Assembly (NCBI GenBank): GCA_947566645.1
Contig: CANOKL010000031.1
Span: forward strand, 1 to 47,281
DNA from: an uncultured Lachnospiraceae bacterium
GTDB taxonomy: Bacteria > Bacillota > Clostridia > Lachnospirales > Lachnospiraceae
DNA length: 47,281 nt
Direction: 5' to 3'
The notes under the pieces are model-generated. The model had not been told where the DNA came from, searched no databases, and saw nothing but the letters and a program-made list of their open reading frames with translations. A program made the position numbers and the translations under genes. Shown here piece by piece: positions 1 to 8,447 of this stretch (positions within the stretch are counted from its first letter, which is position 1; each line of letters starts with the position of its first letter).

Positions 1-2
1 CG

Positions 3-1046
3 GAGCTTCGCCTTGCCATTATGTCCTCGATTGCACAGGAGGAAAGCCGTAAGACATCTGAACGTGTAAAATGGGGGCAGAAACGCCAGATGGAGCAGGG
101 AGTTGTGTTCGGACGGAGTATGCTTGGCTATGATGTGAAAGACGGCAAAATGTATATTAACGAGGAGGGGGCAGAGGTTGTCCGCCTTATCTTCCACAAG
201 TTTGTAGATGAGGGGAAAGGGACTCATGTGATTGCACGTGAACTTCAGGAGGAGGGGATTAAGCCCATGCGGGTTAAGAACTGGCAGAACACAGTTATTC
301 TCCGTGTGCTCCGCAATGAAAAATACTGCGGCGATCTGGTGCAGAAGAAAACCTATACGCCAGACTTTTTATCCCATGAAAAGAAGGTAAACCTCGGGCA
401 AGAGGAATTTGTGATTATCAGAGACCATCATGAACCGATTATTTCCCGTGAGCTTTTTGATAAAGCAAACCGTATGTTAGACGAGAAATCACTATCGCAG
501 GAGGGAAAATCAAAGTACAGCAATCGTTATCCGTTTTCAGGGAAAATTAAGTGCGGATGCTGCGGCAGGGGTTATGTGGCACGATATAAAATCCGGAAAA
601 ATGGAAGCCGTTATAAGGCGTGGCGGTGTCTTGAGGCAGCAAGACATGGAAGTCCGCATGTGGACAAAGAGGGAAAGCAGGCTGGATGCAGCGGACCCGG
701 CATACGCAATGAAGATGTTATCCATATCATGTATCTTGTCACGAGGAACTTAAAATATAATAAGAAGAAAATAACGGATAATCTTCTTACTGTTATCAGG
801 TCTGTTATTGCAATGGATACCGCAGGTACAGGCAGTGAAAAACCAGAATCACAGATTGGGACGCAGGAACTTGCCGCTGAAATTACAGAAGCGGTAAATG
901 AACTTATAAATGGTGTGGAATATGAAGATGATTTCTATAAGGAAATTTTAGATAAAATGGTCGTAAATGACAAAGACCATATTGATGTGTATTTGAAGCT
1001 GCTTCCTTTCAAATGGAGCTACACAGCTGTAAAAAAGCGTAAATGA
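3..1046 (+). CDS. Large serine recombinase, 5'-truncated by the window edge
   Basis: The reading frame is open from the first bases (residues ELRLAIMSSIAQEE), so the N-terminal resolvase catalytic domain with its nucleophilic serine lies outside the window. About 347 residues are visible. They begin at the end of the catalytic domain (the SSIAQEESRKTSERVKWG helix), followed by a Recombinase DNA-binding domain (roughly the next 100 residues, with RNEKYCGD) and a zinc-ribbon-like stretch (IKCGCCGRGYV, then a later cysteine in AGCSGPG). This is the architecture of the large serine integrases that move integrative elements and genomic islands in Firmicutes. Function as an integrase is inferred from the family; the catalytic residues cannot be seen. 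It probably marks one end of a mobile element or its remnant. No attachment site could be defined in the 228 bp that follow. Confidence 0.88.
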   Translation, partial: ELRLAIMSSIAQEESRKTSERVKWGQKRQMEQGVVFGRSMLGYDVKDGKMYINEEGAEVVRLIFHKFVDEGKGTHVIARELQEEGIKPMRVKNWQNTVILRVLRNEKYCGDLVQKKTYTPDFLSHEKKVNLGQEEFVIIRDHHEPIISRELFDKANRMLDEKSLSQEGKSKYSNRYPFSGKIKCGCCGRGYVARYKIRKNGSRYKAWRCLEAARHGSPHVDKEGKQAGCSGPGIRNEDVIHIMYLVTRNLKYNKKKITDNLLTVIRSVIAMDTAGTGSEKPESQIGTQELAAEITEAVNELINGVEYEDDFYKEILDKMVVNDKDHIDVYLKLLPFKWSYTAVKKRK

Positions 1047-1154
1047 TAACAGGAAGCAGTCTGCCCTGATCTTCTCTTATGTCCTGCTTTTGCTTTTCTC
1101 TTCGTTTATTATATTATGATGTGAGAAGAAAAAGATGAAAATTCATGTTTTAAA

Positions 1155-1183
1155 TAGACGTAAATTTTTCTCTATGTTATAAT
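1155..1183 (+). promoter_or_regulatory. Possible SigA-type promoter of the chemotaxis receptor gene
   Basis: TAGACG, 17 bp, TATAAT in an AT-rich 228-bp gap between the recombinase and the receptor. The -35 is weak (4/6). No SigD (flagellar) promoter was recognised. The rest of the gap shows nothing else convincing. Confidence 0.35.
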
Positions 1184-1274
1184 ATGAATATAATTTTGCC
1201 TGTGTATGTTATGATGCAATATATACACCAGATAAAAGATTTACAATTTTATAGCAAAGTGAGGGAGAAACGAA

Positions 1275-3248
1275 ATGAAGAGTATTCGTAAGAAAATCAC
1301 CATAAGCCTGATGGCAACAGTCCTGACTGCCCTGATTGCGGTAGGGGCATCTAGTATTTTGCTAAACTACAGGAGCACGCTTGCCACTGTAAAGGAGATG
1401 ATGAGTGAGACGGCTGTTTTGGCGGCAGAACGTATTGAACAGGAGCTGACAGCCTATAAGAATGTTGCTGTGGACACAGGACGTATTTCGCAGTTATCTG
1501 ATGAGAAGGTGTCTCTGGATGAGAAGCGTGCTATTATAAATGAGCGTGTTGAAATGCATGGCTTCCAGCGGGGTAACATTATCAATTCAGATGGCTATAG
1601 TATCCTTGACGGGAAAGACTATTCTGACAGGGAGTATGTGCAGCAGGCAATGAAGGGAAATGTCAGTGTATCAGAGCCGCTGGTCAGCAAAGTTACCGGA
1701 GAGTTGTCTATCATGGTAGCAGCACCGCTTTATGCAGGAGGAGACGGTAATTCCGATATAGCAGGAGTGGTATATTTTGTACCTCAGGAGACATTTTTGA
1801 ATGATATTGTCTCTTCTATTAATGTTAGTGACAGCTGTCATGCGTATATGCTTAACAAATCAGGGGACACGATTGCTGATACTACACTGGAGACGATCAC
1901 CACTCAGAATATTGAAAAAGAAGCAGAAAAAGATGGTTCTTTAAAGGAACTGGCAGCTCTTCATAAAAAAATGTGTCAGGGAAAAAATGGATTCGGGAGC
2001 TTTCGCAGAGATGATGAGGACCGGTTTTTAGCGTATGCGCCAGTAAGCGGTACAGACGGCTGGAGCGTTGCGGTTACCGCATTGAAGACAGATTACCTGG
2101 CTGATACATATTTTGGTATCATTATTAACCTGGTTGTGATCGCAGTGTCTGTTCTCGCATCTATTGTAGTAGCTCTGAAGCTGTCCAATAATATCAGTGT
2201 ACCTATGCGTGCCTGTGCCGGGCGTATGAAGCTTTTGGTAGAAGGGGATTTGTCATCACCGGTACCCCAGGTCAGGGGGCGTGATGAGACGGCAGAGCTG
2301 ACCAGGTCTACAGCAGAGATGGTAACCGGGCTTAATACAATTATTCATGATATAGGTTATCTGCTCAATGAGATGGCAAATCAGAATTTTGATATAAGGT
2401 CTGACCATCGCGAGGAATATGTGGGTGACTTTCAGAGTATTCTTCATTCCATGCGGCATCTGAAGGTTGAGCTGAGCAATACCATGCGCCAGATTGATTC
2501 TTCTGCCGGACAGGTGTCCGCTGCCAGTTCCCAGGTATCTGATGGAGCCCAGTCGCTGAGTCAGGGTACTGTGGAACAGGCAAGTTCTATAGAGGAGCTG
2601 GCAGCTACGATTACTGAGATATCTAAAAGCGCCAGACAGACAGCAATTGCGGCTCAGGAGGCGGGTGAATACGTAAATCAGGCAGGAGCGCAGCTGAATA
2701 CCAGCGTGGAATATGTGAAAGATCTGAATACGGCTATGGAGAAGATTTCGGACTCATCTGTGGAGATTGCCAAGATTATCGGCGCGATTGAAAATATTGC
2801 GTTCCAGACCAATATTCTTGCTTTGAATGCTGCTGTAGAGGCGGCACGGGCAGGAACATCTGGAAAGGGTTTTGCCGTTGTTGCGGATGAAGTACGTAAT
2901 CTTGCGTCTAAATCCGATGCTGCAGCTAAAGCTACAAAGGAATTGATTGAAGGCTCCATTTCAGTTGTCAATGAAGGTACGCAGGCTGTGGGGCAGGTTA
3001 CGGATTCTCTGGAACTTACCAGCTCCCTCGCCGGAAAAGTAACTGCAAAGATGGACGTTGTTGTAAATGAGGTAGAAGACCAGACCGCGGCTATCCAGCA
3101 GATTACAGAGGGTGTTGACCAGATTTCTTCTGTAGTGCAGACGAATAGTGCGACTTCCCAGCAGAGCGCTGCAGCTAGTGAAGAGCTTTCTGCAGAAGCT
3201 GAAAGTCTGAAGAAGTTAGTAGACCAGTTTGTGCTGGCAAGGGATTGA
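1275..3248 (+). CDS. Methyl-accepting chemotaxis protein with dCache sensor
   Basis: A 657-residue transmembrane chemoreceptor. TM1 is about residues 8-30. An extracellular dCache-type sensor spans about 33-275, with the family's [11 protein letters not shown]...SEPLVS...IMVAAPLY pattern near 117-153. TM2 is about 280-301, HAMP about 302-355, and the long cytoplasmic signalling helix pair has the highly conserved hairpin tip [21 protein letters not shown] near 505-525. By family it senses a small ligand and controls CheA through CheW. The ligand is unknown. No other chemotaxis or flagellar gene is in the window, so it is an orphan receptor lying between the recombinase and the broken cotJ locus. 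The start is ATG with an upstream GAGGGAG. Confidence 0.95.
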   Translation: MKSIRKKITISLMATVLTALIAVGASSILLNYRSTLATVKEMMSETAVLAAERIEQELTAYKNVAVDTGRISQLSDEKVSLDEKRAIINERVEMHGFQRGNIINSDGYSILDGKDYSDREYVQQAMKGNVSVSEPLVSKVTGELSIMVAAPLYAGGDGNSDIAGVVYFVPQETFLNDIVSSINVSDSCHAYMLNKSGDTIADTTLETITTQNIEKEAEKDGSLKELAALHKKMCQGKNGFGSFRRDDEDRFLAYAPVSGTDGWSVAVTALKTDYLADTYFGIIINLVVIAVSVLASIVVALKLSNNISVPMRACAGRMKLLVEGDLSSPVPQVRGRDETAELTRSTAEMVTGLNTIIHDIGYLLNEMANQNFDIRSDHREEYVGDFQSILHSMRHLKVELSNTMRQIDSSAGQVSAASSQVSDGAQSLSQGTVEQASSIEELAATITEISKSARQTAIAAQEAGEYVNQAGAQLNTSVEYVKDLNTAMEKISDSSVEIAKIIGAIENIAFQTNILALNAAVEAARAGTSGKGFAVVADEVRNLASKSDAAAKATKELIEGSISVVNEGTQAVGQVTDSLELTSSLAGKVTAKMDVVVNEVEDQTAAIQQITEGVDQISSVVQTNSATSQQSAAASEELSAEAESLKKLVDQFVLARD

Positions 3249-3264
3249 GACATTTAAAGAAATA

Positions 3265-3495
3265 CTAAAATTGCAGGCCCCTGAGATGGAACATTTCAGG
3301 GGCTTCTCTACCTATATCCGTTAAGATTCCCGTTACTTCGTTATAGGGCATTGTATAACGCTGCGAGAGGTAACGCATGGAGGCGGCAAGTTCACCGTCA
3401 GGTCCGCCGAACTGACTGATGATCACCTGTGCGATCTCTGGATTCGGCTGTGTAATCTTTACTGGGTGCTGTAAGCGTTTTTCATAATTCCACAT
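3265..3495 (-). pseudogene. cotJC: Truncated cotJC (manganese-catalase-like spore coat protein)
   Basis: Residues 1-62 (MWNYEKRLQ..., QFGGPDGELAASMRYLSQRY, NEVTGILTDIG) match the N-terminus of CotJC, a coat protein of the manganese catalase family of roughly 190-220 residues. After DIG the expected TEELxHLEM helix, which carries metal ligands, is replaced by REAPEMFHLRGLQF and a stop, giving only 76 residues. None of the di-manganese site can form. Below 3310 no frame continues the family; the DNA there is the chemoreceptor terminator. It therefore looks like a rearrangement break rather than a point frameshift. It sits 3 bp after cotJB in the usual cotJA-cotJB-cotJC order, so translation may still occur but a working enzyme is not expected. 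Confidence 0.8.
3277..3308 (+). terminator. Hairpin after the chemoreceptor gene
   Basis: GCCCCTGA (3277-3284), 11-nt loop, TCAGGGGC (3296-3303), then TTCTCT. It is placed correctly to end receptor transcription, although the T tract is short. The same bases encode the aberrant C-terminus of the truncated cotJC on the other strand, so the hairpin belongs to the receptor-side DNA rather than to cotJC. Confidence 0.5.
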
Positions 3496-3498
3496 AAA

Positions 3499-3768
3499 TT
3501 AGCATCCTCCTTCCTGCCATGGCCACGGGTTGTCAATCCATGCCCAGCGCTCCGCCGGCGTGCAGGCTGTATCTATAGTAAGCGGGCCATAATATTTTGC
3601 ATATTCTTTTAAGGCCTGCACACGCTGTTTTTTGAATTCTTCAAAATATTCCAGTGCATCACGATCGCACGGGTGTGTATCAAGGTACAGCTTTACATCA
3701 TCGACGGAAAAGCTTACCACATTAATCCATTCAAATAATTCTTCACGGCAAGGTCTGTTATCTGACAT
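3499..3768 (-). CDS. cotJB: Spore coat protein CotJB
   Basis: An 89-residue protein with the CotJB family layout: N-terminal REELFEWINVVSFSVDDVKLYLDTHP, central DALEYFEEFKKQR, and C-terminal YGPLTID...WAWIDNPWPWQ. In Bacillus it is co-made with CotJA and CotJC in the mother cell and incorporated into the inner coat; its biochemical activity is unknown. Its start overlaps the cotJA stop by 11 bp, indicating translational coupling. The upstream AGGATGCC can act as ribosome binding site. The gene looks intact although its partner cotJC is broken. Confidence 0.93.
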   Translation of the reverse strand: MSDNRPCREELFEWINVVSFSVDDVKLYLDTHPCDRDALEYFEEFKKQRVQALKEYAKYYGPLTIDTACTPAERWAWIDNPWPWQEGGC

Positions 3769-4030
3769 TCTGGCATCCTCCTATCCCACGGAATGGTTTG
3801 TTAAGCTCTTCGAAGATTGTGCCGCAGTGGAATCCCTTTTCTGCTTCATAAATATTTCGCCATTCCTGCCACGGAACGTATGCCATGGCAAGCGGCATAT
3901 TATTGAGTTCATCACAGGAGGATCTGGAGTCACGGCAGACAGGGTATATGGCTTCTGGAGTGACAGACGATGGCTGCCCGCAGCCTCTGCGCCTTGAAAA
4001 ATCCTGTTGGTTGTAACGGTAATTCGGCAT
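3758..4030 (-). CDS. cotJA: Spore coat-associated protein CotJA
   Basis: A 90-residue protein whose C-terminal half carries the CotJA signature LAMAYVPWQEWRNIYEAEKGFHCGTIFEELNKPF, after a variable, cysteine-containing N-terminus. By family it helps assemble CotJC into the spore coat. It is the first gene of the cotJ operon; the ATG follows GGAAGGAGC. The promoter should be SigE-dependent, but I could not place -35/-10 boxes with confidence: CATAGTAT on this strand near 4065-4078 is only a partial match to the SigE -10. The operon is divergent from the downstream SEDS gene. Confidence 0.92.
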   Translation of the reverse strand: MPNYRYNQQDFSRRRGCGQPSSVTPEAIYPVCRDSRSSCDELNNMPLAMAYVPWQEWRNIYEAEKGFHCGTIFEELNKPFRGIGGCQNVR

Positions 4031-4100
4031 TTGTTCTTGCTCCTTCCATAAAATATTTGCAATATTATACTATGTGAAAAATGAAAAGTTGTGCCCGAGG

Positions 4101-4129
4101 TTGTTTTTGAGGAGTCTACAGGGTATAAT
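4101..4129 (+). promoter_or_regulatory. SigA-type promoter for the SEDS gene
   Basis: TTGTTT, 17 bp, TATAAT, about 40 bp upstream of the start at 4171, in the divergent gap between cotJA and this gene. Confidence 0.6.
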
Positions 4130-4170
4130 GGGGGATAATAAGTTACGTTCACAGATGGGAGTATAGATAT

Positions 4171-5331
4171 ATGGAAAAAAGACAGAGAGAGAGGAAAAAA
4201 CAGGGGGAACACTATTTTGATTATAGCCTTCTGGCGGTTCTGATCTGCCTGGTCTGCTTCGGGCTGGTGATGCTCTACAGTACAAGCTCATACAGTGCGC
4301 TGGTGGATTATGGTGACAGTATGTTCTATTTTAAAAGACAGATTATGTTCTGTGCGGCAGGCTTTGCGGGGATGATGGTTGTCTCCCGTATTAACTATCA
4401 CTTTTATATAAAATGGGCCAGATATTTTTATTACATATCTATAGTACTGATGCTGCTTGTGCAGACGCCGCTGGGAAAGACGGTAAACGGCGCCCGCAGA
4501 TGGATCAGGCTGCCCTTCGGGCAGCAGTTCCAGCCGGCGGAGGTGACGAAGATAGCGGTTGTCCTGTTTATTCCGGTCGTGATTATTAAACTGGGGAAGG
4601 AGGCGAGGACAAGCCGTGGAATCGGCAGGATTCTGATGTGGGGCGGGTTTTCGGCACTTTGTGTATATAAGCTTACGGATAACTTAAGTACAGCTCTTAT
4701 TGTACTGGGGATTACCTGCATTCTGATCTTTGTGATGCATCCGGAGACAAAGCCATTCATTGCTCTTGTGACGGCAGGAATTGCGGCGGTAATTGCCATT
4801 GTGTGGGCGCTGAGAAGGGTTCTTGTGATGAGTGTGACAAGCGATAATTTCCGGCTGCAGAGAATCATTACATGGCTGGATCCGGAAAAATATGCATCCG
4901 ATGACGGATATCAGACGCTTCAGGGGCTCTATGCCATAGGATCAGGCGGATTTTTCGGAAAGGGACTGGGAAATAGTGCGCAGAAGATGATTATACCCGA
5001 GGTTCAGAATGATATGATTCTTTCTGTAATCTGTGAAGAGCTTGGGGTATTCGGCGCACTTATGATACTGGTTCTGTTTGCCATGCTTTTATACCGCCTG
5101 CTGTTTATCGCGCAGAATGCACCGGATATGTATGGATCTATGGTGGTGACAGGAATCTTCGCCCATATTGCACTGCAGGTTATCTTAAATGTAGCGGTTG
5201 TTACAAACCTTATCCCTACGACTGGTATTACACTGCCGTTTATCAGCTATGGAGGCACATCGATCCTGTTTCTGCTAGCAGAGATGGGGATTGCATTCGC
5301 AGTCTCCCGGAGTATCCGGATTGATGAATAG
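4171..5331 (+). CDS. SEDS-family glycosyltransferase (FtsW/RodA/SpoVE type)
   Basis: A 386-residue polytopic membrane protein of about ten helices with all the landmarks of the SEDS family: LVMLYSTSSYSA in the first helix, GARRWIRLPFGQQFQPAE before the central region, GYQTLQGLYAIGSGGFFGKGLG and PEVQNDMILSVICEELG in the large extracellular loop, and GITLPFISYGGTS near the C-terminus. SEDS proteins polymerise lipid II into glycan strands with a partner class B PBP. It is about 386 residues against about 360 for the dcw-cluster FtsW at 15116, and the two are clear paralogues. Standing alone with its own promoter, it may be the RodA (elongation) or SpoVE (cortex) member; the sequence does not decide which. 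Confidence 0.92.
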   Translation: MEKRQRERKKQGEHYFDYSLLAVLICLVCFGLVMLYSTSSYSALVDYGDSMFYFKRQIMFCAAGFAGMMVVSRINYHFYIKWARYFYYISIVLMLLVQTPLGKTVNGARRWIRLPFGQQFQPAEVTKIAVVLFIPVVIIKLGKEARTSRGIGRILMWGGFSALCVYKLTDNLSTALIVLGITCILIFVMHPETKPFIALVTAGIAAVIAIVWALRRVLVMSVTSDNFRLQRIITWLDPEKYASDDGYQTLQGLYAIGSGGFFGKGLGNSAQKMIIPEVQNDMILSVICEELGVFGALMILVLFAMLLYRLLFIAQNAPDMYGSMVVTGIFAHIALQVILNVAVVTNLIPTTGITLPFISYGGTSILFLLAEMGIAFAVSRSIRIDE

Positions 5332-5336
5332 CTGTG

Positions 5337-5373
5337 CGTTGCTATGGGCGGTCTTCCGGGCCGTGAATAGTAG
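5337..5373. repeat. Degenerate copy of palindromic repeat family 2
   Basis: CGTTGCTATGGGCGG followed by CCGTGAATAGTA. It aligns with the better-preserved copy at 34771-34807 (CGTTACTATGAGCGG / CCGTGAATAGTAAC). It lies just after the SEDS gene stop and before the degV promoter. Confidence 0.5.
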
Positions 5374-5396
5374 GCTGCTTCACTCCTCTAAACAGT

Positions 5397-5425
5397 TTGA
5401 CTTTCTATATAAAGTATGCTATGAT
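5397..5425 (+). promoter_or_regulatory. SigA-type promoter for degV
   Basis: TTGACT, exactly 17 bp, TATGAT. Transcription should begin near 5432, leaving a leader of about 95 nt. The open frame upstream of 5526 begins inside this promoter and is therefore not coding. Confidence 0.72.
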
Positions 5426-5525
5426 AGTGTATGTAGTAATGAAAACTACATATAATGATACAAGTGTCAAAAGGTGTTTTGACGCAATAGAAATGAGAAC
5501 ATGCGAAGGAGTATGGAGAGAAATT

Positions 5526-6365
5526 ATGAGTTACAAGATAATCGTGGACAGCTGCGGAGAGCTGACCAGAGAGATGAAAGCCTCGGGAAATTTTGAGACA
5601 GCATCACTGGAGATTGATGTGAATGGACACCATATGGTGGATGATGACACCTTTGATCAGTCATTGTTTTTAAAATATGTGAAGGAATCGCCGGAGTGTC
5701 CGAAGTCCTCCTGCCCTTCGCCGGAAAGATATATGGAGGGATACTGCTGTGAGGCAGACAGGGTATATGCTGTAACGCTTTCAGCAGAATTGAGTGGTTC
5801 TTATAACAGTGCGGTGCTGGGGAAGAATCTGTATATAGAGGAATATGGGGAAAAGGACATCTATGTGTTTAATTCCCGCTCTGCATCCATCGGAGAGACA
5901 CTGATTGCCCTTAAGATCCAGGAGTGTGAGGAGCAGGGGTTTTCCTTTGATGAGACGGTGCGCAGGGTGGAAGAATATATTGAAGGGCAGAATACGTATT
6001 TCGTCCTTGAGACTCTTGAGACGCTTCGAAAGAATGGAAGGCTCACTGGACTGAAGGCGGTTATGGCGACAGCGCTGAATATTAAGCCTGTCATGGGTGC
6101 CACGCCGGAAGGCACCATCTGCCAGCTTGGGCAGGCGCGGGGAGTGAAGAAGGCACTGGCGAAGATGGGGGAGCATGTGATTGCTGATGTGAAGAATTCG
6201 AAGGAAAAGATTCTGGCAATCTCTCACTGTAACTGCAGGGAGCGCGCGGAGTCGGTAAAGGAGATGCTGAAAAGTAAGGCGGATTTTAAAAATATTATTA
6301 TACTGGATACCGCTGGAATCAGCAGTATGTATGCTGCCGATGGCGGAATAATAGTGGTTGTATAA
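5526..6365 (+). CDS. DegV family fatty-acid-binding protein
   Basis: 279 residues from ATG 5526, where GGAGAG is 6 nt upstream and where DegV proteins normally begin (MSYKIIVDSCGEL). The N-terminal DegV domain has the conserved IVDSCGEL strand, the SCPSPERYMEGY segment, YAVTLSAELSGSYNSA (fatty-acid head-group region) and VFNSRSAS. The C-terminal part has LRKNGRLTGLKAV and INIKPV-like NIKPVMGAT. By family it binds a single fatty acid and can deliver it to the FakA kinase for phospholipid synthesis; no fakA is nearby. An in-frame extension to 5397 exists but overlaps the promoter and has no family match. Confidence 0.9.
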   Translation: MSYKIIVDSCGELTREMKASGNFETASLEIDVNGHHMVDDDTFDQSLFLKYVKESPECPKSSCPSPERYMEGYCCEADRVYAVTLSAELSGSYNSAVLGKNLYIEEYGEKDIYVFNSRSASIGETLIALKIQECEEQGFSFDETVRRVEEYIEGQNTYFVLETLETLRKNGRLTGLKAVMATALNIKPVMGATPEGTICQLGQARGVKKALAKMGEHVIADVKNSKEKILAISHCNCRERAESVKEMLKSKADFKNIIILDTAGISSMYAADGGIIVVV

Positions 6366-6386
6366 TTTTCTGACCTGTGCTATAAT
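6358..6386 (+). promoter_or_regulatory. SigA-type promoter for the 98-residue membrane protein gene
   Basis: TTGTAT, 17 bp, TATAAT, overlapping the degV stop codon. The gene at 6436 can thus be transcribed apart from degV. Confidence 0.62.
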
Positions 6387-6435
6387 AAAAAGGCTGAGAC
6401 AAAAGAAATACGGAGAATAGAAGGAGTTTTCGCAT

Positions 6436-6732
6436 ATGAGTCAGGAAAAGGTAGACAGATATAAACAGGAAAAGGCAAACCGGAAGCAGATTATGAAAAA
6501 GCAGAAGATGACCAATGCCCTGCGCAAGTGTGTTGTGGCCGCGGCAGGTCTTTTGCTTGTTGTATGGATTGGCTATTCTGCTTATGACATGTACGAATCC
6601 AATAAGGAACCGGAAAAGGTTCAGATAGATTACCGTGCATTTAACGATTTTTCGAAAAATATTACTGACGCGTCCGCTCCGGATGATACAGAGGACGAAA
6701 AAGCAGAAAAGGAAGACACAGCACAGGAATAA
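6436..6732 (+). CDS. Small single-pass membrane protein of unknown function
   Basis: 98 residues: a highly basic N-terminus (about 1-31, rich in K/R/Q), one transmembrane helix near 32-48 (VVAAAGLLLVVWIGYSAYD), then an acidic, low-complexity tail ending EDEKAEKEDTAQE. The charge pattern predicts the N-terminus inside and the acidic tail outside. I do not recognise a family; similar short proteins are common in Lachnospiraceae. It has its own promoter, ATG after GAAGGAG, and a very strong terminator, so it is a monocistronic unit between degV and the dcw cluster. Confidence 0.75.
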   Translation: MSQEKVDRYKQEKANRKQIMKKQKMTNALRKCVVAAAGLLLVVWIGYSAYDMYESNKEPEKVQIDYRAFNDFSKNITDASAPDDTEDEKAEKEDTAQE

Positions 6733-6734
6733 AA

Positions 6735-6787
6735 GAAAAGCGCAAAAAAAACAGACAGTGTGTACTGTCTGTTTTTTTGCGCTTTTC
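6735..6787. terminator. Long bidirectional-looking terminator hairpin
   Basis: A stem of about 24 bp: GAAAAGCGC plus an A tract plus ACAGACAGT, loop GTGT, then ACTGTCTGT plus a T tract plus GCGCTTTTC. The arms match except for one bulged base in the A/T tract. It isolates the gene at 6436 from the dcw cluster promoter. Confidence 0.85.
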
Positions 6788-6842
6788 CGGCTATATTATA
6801 ACAGTAAGACCTGTTGTATTTCTGTAAAAATGAAAAAAGTGC

Positions 6843-6871
6843 TTGAAATCACCCCAAAAGTGTTTTACAAT
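6843..6871 (+). promoter_or_regulatory. mraZ / dcw cluster promoter
   Basis: TTGAAA, 17 bp, TACAAT. Predicted start of transcription is near 6878, giving a leader of about 87 nt before mraZ. The MraZ operator repeats begin in the spacer and run through the leader. Confidence 0.65.
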
Positions 6872-6925
6872 GGTTGCAGGTGGTAAAAAGTGGTGGTAAG
6901 TGGTATGAAGTGGTAAAAAAGTGGA
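6858..6925 (+). promoter_or_regulatory. MraZ operator: 10-bp-periodic AAGTGGT repeats
   Basis: Heptamers start at 6858 (AAGTGTT), 6868 (CAATGGT), 6878 (AGGTGGT), 6888, 6898 and 6908 (all AAGTGGT) and 6919 (AAGTGGA). The steps are 10,10,10,10,10,11 bp, so all lie on one face of the helix. MraZ is known to bind tandem 10-bp-spaced repeats of this type upstream of its own gene. The array overlaps the -10 and the transcription start, which suits autorepression. Confidence 0.8.
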
Positions 6926-6964
6926 GACACAGGGGAGTATACTTCATACAAGAGGGAGTACATT

Positions 6965-7405
6965 ATGTTGAAGGGAGAGTACAGCCATAATATTGATGCC
7001 AAGGGCAGATTGATCATTCCCGCCAGGTTTCGTGACGATCTAGGGGAGAATTTCGTCATTACCAAGGGGATGGAGAACTGTCTGTACGTCTACCCGGAGG
7101 ATGAATGGACTGCCTTTGAGGAGAAGCTTAACGCCTTACCGACCACCACAGATAAGAAGGCCCGCGCGTTTGCCTATTTTTTCCAGGGGAGTGCAACAGA
7201 CGGAGATCTGGACAAGCAGGGCAGGACATTGATCCCTTCTGTGCTGAGAGGCTATGCAGGACTTGATAAGGAAGTCGTGTTTATCGGTATGGGGAAGCGT
7301 GCCGAGATATGGGACAAGGCCAGATGGGATGAAAAGAATGCTGAAGTGGAGCTCAACATTGAGGACATTGCGGCAGATATGGAAGCCAGTGGATTCAGTA
7401 TCTAG
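6965..7405 (+). CDS. mraZ: MraZ, transcriptional regulator of the dcw cluster
   Basis: 146 residues with two SpoVT-AbrB-like MraZ domains. The first carries GEYSHNIDAKGRLIIPARFRDDLG and the second GDLDKQGRTLIPSVLRGYAGL, each with the conserved DxKGR / DxQGR turn. It is the first gene of the division and cell wall cluster and acts as an oligomeric DNA-binding ring on the repeats found at 6858-6925. The length fits the family (about 142-152). It starts at ATG after GAGGGAG, and rsmH follows after 39 bp. The upstream operator suggests autoregulation, and so an effect on the genes below it. Confidence 0.97.
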   Translation: MLKGEYSHNIDAKGRLIIPARFRDDLGENFVITKGMENCLYVYPEDEWTAFEEKLNALPTTTDKKARAFAYFFQGSATDGDLDKQGRTLIPSVLRGYAGLDKEVVFIGMGKRAEIWDKARWDEKNAEVELNIEDIAADMEASGFSI

Positions 7406-7444
7406 ATCTGAGCTATTATAATGTGATATAATGAAGGGGCAGGT

Positions 7445-8389
7445 ATGGAATTCAGACACAGGTCAGTGTTACTTGAAGAGACAATAGAGGGACTTCATAT
7501 TAAGCCGGACGGCATCTATGTGGATGGAACGCTCGGCGGAGGCGGGCATGCCTTTGAGGTATGCAGCCGCCTTGGAAATAAGGGGATTTTTGTAGGAGTA
7601 GATCAGGACGCTGCAGCGATCGAAGCTGCGGGTCAGCGGCTAAAGGGCTTCGGGGAGAAGGTCAGGATAGTCAGAAGCAACTATCGTGATGTGAAGTCCC
7701 AACTTCAAAAGCTTGGCATTGACAAGGTCGATGGGATCATTCTCGATCTGGGCGTATCATCTTATCAGCTTGATACGGCAGAGCGGGGATTCTCCTACCG
7801 CGAAGATGCGCCTCTGGATATGCGGATGGATACCCGTCAGGTAAGGACGGCCAGAGACATCGTCAATGAGTACAGTGAGATGGAACTCTTTCATGTGATC
7901 AGGGATTACGGGGAGGACAGATTCGCAAAGAATATTGCGAAGCATCTTGTAAAAAGGCGAAAGGAAAAGCCTGTGGAGACAACAGGGGAACTGGCAGAGA
8001 TTATTAAGGGAGCCATCCCCATGAAGTATCAGAAGAAGTCAGGTCATCCGGCGAAGCGGACATTTCAGGCGATCCGGATCGAACTGAACAGAGAACTGGA
8101 GGTTTTAAAGGATTCACTGGATGACATGATCGGACTGTTGAATCCCGGCGGAAGACTATGTATTATAACCTTCCATTCACTGGAGGACCGGATTGTGAAG
8201 AGTGCCTTCAGGAGGAATGAGAATCCTTGTACATGTCCGCCCGATTTCCCGGTGTGTGTGTGCGGAAACGTCTCAAAGGGGAGAATTGTGACGAAGAAGC
8301 CAATCCTTCCGGGGGAGAGAGAGATGGAGGAGAACAGCCGCTCTAAGAGTGCGAAGCTTCGCATATTTGAGCGGGGTCATGATGGGTAA
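7445..8389 (+). CDS. rsmH: 16S rRNA (cytosine1402-N4)-methyltransferase RsmH
   Basis: 314 residues. It transfers a methyl group from SAM to N4 of C1402 in the decoding centre of 16S rRNA. Visible landmarks: the N-terminal HRSVLLEE, the SAM-binding loop [23 protein letters not shown], the [15 protein letters not shown] motif, [16 protein letters not shown], the late [11 protein letters not shown], and cysteines in [15 protein letters not shown]. The length is typical. It is the second gene of the dcw cluster, in the conserved mraZ-rsmH-ftsL order. ATG follows AAGGGGC. Confidence 0.97.
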   Translation: MEFRHRSVLLEETIEGLHIKPDGIYVDGTLGGGGHAFEVCSRLGNKGIFVGVDQDAAAIEAAGQRLKGFGEKVRIVRSNYRDVKSQLQKLGIDKVDGIILDLGVSSYQLDTAERGFSYREDAPLDMRMDTRQVRTARDIVNEYSEMELFHVIRDYGEDRFAKNIAKHLVKRRKEKPVETTGELAEIIKGAIPMKYQKKSGHPAKRTFQAIRIELNRELEVLKDSLDDMIGLLNPGGRLCIITFHSLEDRIVKSAFRRNENPCTCPPDFPVCVCGNVSKGRIVTKKPILPGEREMEENSRSKSAKLRIFERGHDG

Positions 8390-8447
8390 GGCATAACAGG
8401 GAAGAGGACAATGCTGTTATGATAACAAGAGCAAAGGGGTGAGTGTA

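Noticed and set aside
1047..1274. Attachment site or terminal inverted repeat of the recombinase element
   Set aside because: No repeat matching elsewhere in the window could be found; the other element end is outside.
3265..3315. Simple frameshift as the cause of the cotJC truncation
   Set aside because: No frame beyond about 3310 restores the family sequence; the DNA continues into the receptor terminator and receptor gene.
5397..5525. N-terminal extension of the DegV protein
   Set aside because: It overlaps a 17-bp-spaced promoter, starts with a poor codon and has no family match; ATG 5526 has its own ribosome site.
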